Shown: one piece after another, positions 6,301-8,552 of the stretch | How positions within the stretch are numbered: the stretch's first letter is position 1 | How the letters are laid out: each line of letters opens with the position of its first letter | From: Planctomycetaceae bacterium UBA969 | GTDB taxonomy: Bacteria; Planctomycetota; Planctomycetia; Gemmatales; Gemmataceae | Length of the DNA stretch: 8,552 nucleotides | Direction of reading: 5' to 3' | Assembly: GCA_002303765.1 (NCBI GenBank) | Contig: DBCB01000170.1 | Span: 1 to 8,552, forward strand | Translations under genes and position numbers: made by a program | The notes under the pieces: generated by a model | Database searches by the model: none | What the model was told of the DNA's origin: nothing | The model's input: the letters and a program-made list of their open reading frames with translations, nothing else

Positions 6301-7273
6301 GCTTTTGGAAAAAGCATGCGTGCCATTTGAAAAGCTATGGGTGGAACACAGTTGGACAGGGCAGCTTTCTTCTTCAGAAGGGTTTTTACATCAGAAAGCA
6401 TTTGATGAAGTACGAGAGTTCATTATCAATTATGGCAAGGATATTTTTCATGCACGATTCATGACCCTTGCCAACCTGCGAGGGGTTATTCACCTAGGCG
6501 CTGCCAACTTCCTGACAGAGCTTGTGCAAAATCCTGATCCGCTTCATCCGGTTAAACTCGCAGATGATCTGGGCGATAAAATTACCCTCAACGATGCTTC
6601 AAGAATCCTCGGGGGTATTATTCTTACCCTTGTCGAAAACTATCAGGAATTCAAGGATTATAACACTTCCTGCACCTTGTCCGATTATGGCAACATGCTT
6701 CATGTGCTACTTTCCTTCCTTCGGGTCAAAGCTATTTTCGAGCGCAAAGTCTGGTTGCTGCGCCCCCGCATGATGGTTCATGAACTCCTTGCACGAATGA
6801 AAAGAACCAAGGCGGCAAAGCGTTGGCAGGAATCGCTGCACGAAATCACCAAGGTGGAAGCCGGTGCTATATTAGACCTGCTGAACACCACGGAAAAAGA
6901 AACAGGCGTGCGCATTATTTCAGTCCGAGATCGGATTGAAAACGGGTTTACCGCCAGCCTTGCAGTAGATAGGTTGTGTGCGTTAGTGGAACCCGCAATG
7001 GGCGAGGCACGAAAAAAGAGCGTCCCTCGAGCGTTCCGAACCTTCCTCGAAGAACTTGAAACCCAGGCAGCAAAACCCTCGGGCGTGGGTCGCGATATTC
7101 CAGAATGGCTCGTAAGGCTTGAAGCCGAAGTCCAACGGGTTCAAATGTCTCAAACCGCTATCGTTCAACTTGCCGAAGGCTTGTATAAAATTAATAAGTT
7201 CCCACTGGATATGGAACATGTCACTGCGCAAATAGACGAGATAAACCTCGAAGCCTTTAAAGGCACCGAGTAA
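3389..7273 (+). CDS. Very large predicted cytoplasmic helical protein of unknown function (1294 aa)
   Basis: I do not recognise this protein as a characterised family. It starts with GTG, 21 bp after the WD40 stop, preceded by GGAGAG. There is no signal peptide and no convincing membrane segment, so it is probably cytoplasmic, unlike the two genes before it. Most of it reads as amphipathic helices of helical-repeat (TPR-like) character, clearest at about 385-450 and 520-640; this is inference. Segments dense in Trp, Pro, Asn, His and Gly look like conserved motifs: HPANLRPNYFFGEWDP (233-248), DPWNVLGFQGLFPLSP (453-468), the stretch after FHARFM (1020-1025) and DYNTSCTLSDYG (1090-1101). A strongly acidic linker (about 678-728, many Asp/Glu, with Tyr691, Tyr696 and Tyr714) divides an N-terminal from a C-terminal half. 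No Walker A, kinase, nuclease or protease motif was found. Base and codon use resemble its neighbours. The intact frame and good initiation site make it a real gene. Its role and any link to the sulfatase are unknown. Confidence 0.93.
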   Translation: MEDLFGALDKEIDAAKILGYLNLSDGRADPRWQKQLSDAYAFLAENGDKQPWISLLDWLEQRLDSLKASGSAAFKNDKQARKILELIPLFLENYRAYHSDILGHLPDADLFLPFFLAKVFETLLKLALEKGFPRQPESFLKNAILQFNDFVGYRPVALLETRPSGEPYPHEKFRCVPLYLRNAGTSYSPYSTLIQQALDILGDVDPSLLSEANFDFDNLDELSMDVRGYDHSHPANLRPNYFFGEWDPQYIDEQGRFRRFVVRKALLDVLKDRVDNAADKFEENSFEAAAVLAGTILMAASVSGRVAGTHEASASLAKLIPGIARVRDTFYEYLLKKASPEHQKTLLEEKGQLRQAFGGARQHLNNLLGRKRASHVQHRFLGLLLANMGYLDASRAQARKIEPASGRMLAEILGLIRLGHLEVERSLWAQAAQRPNQAFAILQRAIECGASADPWNVLGFQGLFPLSPAREDSTRDPRIEELLAVMEHIFLLTTRLMCEAAANGDEALVQTLEKEMESKAKWWDRFATYQVSGVRAVRGGDALGSARMVSRALLKWHHRGETPADLAFWREQLSALRTPRAFAMVVDLLLRQGDQIAALGLLMSWLSQADKVPLEEGNQSFHALAFRWLLATAVHREKIPAKQLEQRHFAVRKFFAQLEANAEDYWQVPVLEKQSKPDDEEKEEDVFDAAYDDVSYLDTTGNDDEGAVSDGPRYAPFELEEEASNLEDRLHFLNASSKLWQVAAYYLGSRTELNPEDKIALGQWVDSATQRLQKLGQLVDALHQSKIPDPGAEPDAIIEYDRQRNLKESLMMEAITACVETASAVNSMRGALGVATEKEAKLWENSYQDLERSLLRSNPTAAKEALKLFRKGFAKEPLVYTTLSNGGDPHLIVRVRLAQSSLDFTLVNLPRVGLISESLKLLILAKDMEKKRHTKGRGVSEYNRHFTVGFRSVIETIIETAVDETDAKVLELLEKACVPFEKLWVEHSWTGQLSSSEGFLHQKAFDEVREFIINYGKDIFHARFMTLANLRGVIHLGAANFLTELVQNPDPLHPVKLADDLGDKITLNDASRILGGIILTLVENYQEFKDYNTSCTLSDYGNMLHVLLSFLRVKAIFERKVWLLRPRMMVHELLARMKRTKAAKRWQESLHEITKVEAGAILDLLNTTEKETGVRIISVRDRIENGFTASLAVDRLCALVEPAMGEARKKSVPRAFRTFLEELETQAAKPSGVGRDIPEWLVRLEAEVQRVQMSQTAIVQLAEGLYKINKFPLDMEHVTAQIDEINLEAFKGTE

Positions 7274-8552
7274 TCATCCTGTAATACTATTGCGGTAAGG
7301 TTTGATAAAAGCATAGTAAACCGCAACGCCCACCGCTAGGAATGTAATGCCTGAATAAACCTCTGCATGGTGGGGGTAGATTACGATTCCAAGTTCATTG
7401 GTATGGTTTGCAAAGAACATGTTTCCCAAAACGCAGGCAGGGATCACCGCATAAAGCAAGGGGGTGAAGGGGTATCCCCAGCATTTATATGGGCGCGGGA
7501 AATCGGGCATGATGCGCCTGAAAACAAAGATCGAAAGCACACCCATGGTTTCAAATATCACCGCACCAAACATCGAAAAATTAGTTAACAAATCAAAAAG
7601 CGACAACCCCATTCCCATCGAGGTTCCAACCCCGCCAAGTATCACAAGCACCGAAGACCAAACACCCAAAACCATGATTGCAACATAAGGCGTTTGATAA
7701 ACCGGATGAACTTCCTGCAACATGATTGGTGCCATTTTTTCCTTCCCCATCGCATACAACAATCGTGGCCCCGCAAGTATGTTTCCATTCAACGAACCAA
7801 ACACCGAGATCATGATTGCAGCAGAGGCGAATAATACTCCCGCTTGGCCAAACCCCGCTTTCATCGCTTCGGTTGCAACTGTGGAACCGCCAGGCAAATG
7901 CCGAATCATTTCCATGGGCAACACCAAGTGATACGCAATGTTCACACCAACATAAAGCAAAGTGACCAAGCCCACGCCACCAAGAAGCGCAAGCGGGATA
8001 TTTCGCTGTGGATCTTTGATTTCTTCTGCAACGGGTGCGATATTTCCCCAACCATGGTATGCCCACAAGATCGCAAGGAAAGCACTGAAGAGATGGCTAA
8101 AACCAAAATCGTTCTCCCCCGCCCACCAAGGCTCCAAATTTTTAAAATCAGCTTTGGCCTCTGCAGCGCCCATTGTGAAAAAGTAAAGGGGGACAAGTGC
8201 GATGAGCGCCAGGGAAACAACTTTGATAATAGTCAAAACAACCTGAAGCGATCCGCTAAGCCTGGCACCGCGAATGTTCACGCAGGAAAGACTGATAAGC
8301 ACACTAATAGTAATTGCCAACTTGCCCCAGAAAGGAATTGAAACATTGATTAGATCGCAAAAAGAGTCTGTAAAGATACTTGCCAAGGCCGCCAAGGATG
8401 CGGATCTAATCATGACAAAATCAACCCACCCCCAAAGAAACCCCCACATCGGGCCATAGGCTTCTTTAAGGAAGGTGTAATTACCGCCCGCCCTAGGAAA
8501 GAGAGTTACCACTTCTGCATAAGCGAGGGCACCAAGAAAAGTAAAAATTCCC
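7274..8552 (-). CDS. APC-superfamily amino acid permease, N-terminus beyond the right edge
   Basis: Inner-membrane transporter that probably moves amino acids by proton or solute coupling or by exchange. The frame is open to the right edge: upstream of a GTG at 8512 it continues as GIFTFLGALAYAE, which is the family's TM2, so the GTG is internal and the true start lies outside. About 425 residues are visible, with roughly 11 hydrophobic segments; only TM1 and its GSG-type substrate-binding motif are missing. Diagnostic parts, numbered from the edge, are FPRAGGNYTFLKEAYG (18-33), the TM6 loop AYHGWGNIAPVAEEIKDPQRNIP (164-186, with Glu176-Glu177), and FGSLNG (251) followed by GPRLLYAMGKEKMAP. 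These resemble the LAT-like (SLC7-type) branch of the family, but the substrate cannot be assigned. The stop TGA (7274-7276) directly abuts the stop of the convergent 1294-aa gene. Promoter and operon partners are outside the window. Confidence 0.94.
   Translation of the reverse strand, partial: GIFTFLGALAYAEVVTLFPRAGGNYTFLKEAYGPMWGFLWGWVDFVMIRSASLAALASIFTDSFCDLINVSIPFWGKLAITISVLISLSCVNIRGARLSGSLQVVLTIIKVVSLALIALVPLYFFTMGAAEAKADFKNLEPWWAGENDFGFSHLFSAFLAILWAYHGWGNIAPVAEEIKDPQRNIPLALLGGVGLVTLLYVGVNIAYHLVLPMEMIRHLPGGSTVATEAMKAGFGQAGVLFASAAIMISVFGSLNGNILAGPRLLYAMGKEKMAPIMLQEVHPVYQTPYVAIMVLGVWSSVLVILGGVGTSMGMGLSLFDLLTNFSMFGAVIFETMGVLSIFVFRRIMPDFPRPYKCWGYPFTPLLYAVIPACVLGNMFFANHTNELGIVIYPHHAEVYSGITFLAVGVAVYYAFIKPYRNSITG

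Noticed and set aside
7290..7326. Inverted repeat TTGCGGT / ACCGCAA just after the 1294-aa gene, as a terminator
   Set aside because: The 7-bp stem has a 23-base loop, no T-run follows it on the plus strand, and it lies inside the permease coding region.
8510..8512. GTG as the start of the permease
   Set aside because: The frame continues upstream to the window edge as a perfect TM2-type permease sequence (GALAYAE), so the gene is cut by the window and this GTG codes an internal Val.

Overview
The window looks like chromosomal DNA from a planctomycete (Planctomycetota). The strongest clue is the cut-off minus-strand protein at the left edge. Its N-terminus is basic and carries an LELLGLEERVTP motif, the LExLExR type of leader that many secreted planctomycete proteins have. 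An exported formylglycine-type sulfatase and an exported WD40 protein fit the same phylum, which is rich in both. By eye, base composition is close to balanced. Genus cannot be read from this sequence.

Layout: (1) positions 1-474, minus strand: the first 158 codons of a secreted, beta-rich surface protein that continues beyond the left edge. It has a good ribosome binding site and a well-formed sigma70-like promoter at 534-562. (2) 475-841: a 367-bp AT-rich region between divergent genes, with no credible gene of its own. (3) 842-7273, plus strand: a tight three-gene cluster, read as one operon. It encodes an arylsulfatase-family enzyme (501 aa), a seven-bladed WD40 beta-propeller with an export signal (332 aa), and a very large protein of unknown function (1294 aa) with no export signal. 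Both gaps are exactly 21 bp and each contains a Shine-Dalgarno sequence. All three genes lie in one reading frame with a single TAA between neighbours. (4) 7274-8552, minus strand: an APC-superfamily amino acid permease lacking only its N-terminus (about TM1), which lies beyond the right edge. Its stop codon abuts the stop codon of the 1294-aa gene with no spacer.

How the genes may work together: the sulfatase should act outside the cytoplasm, probably desulfating a sulfated substrate. The WD40 protein should sit in the same compartment as a binding or scaffold module. The 1294-aa protein, apparently cytoplasmic and helical, is the real unknown and the best candidate for something undescribed. 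A functional link is inferred only from operon structure. No RNA genes, mobile elements, CRISPR arrays or convincing intrinsic terminators were seen.
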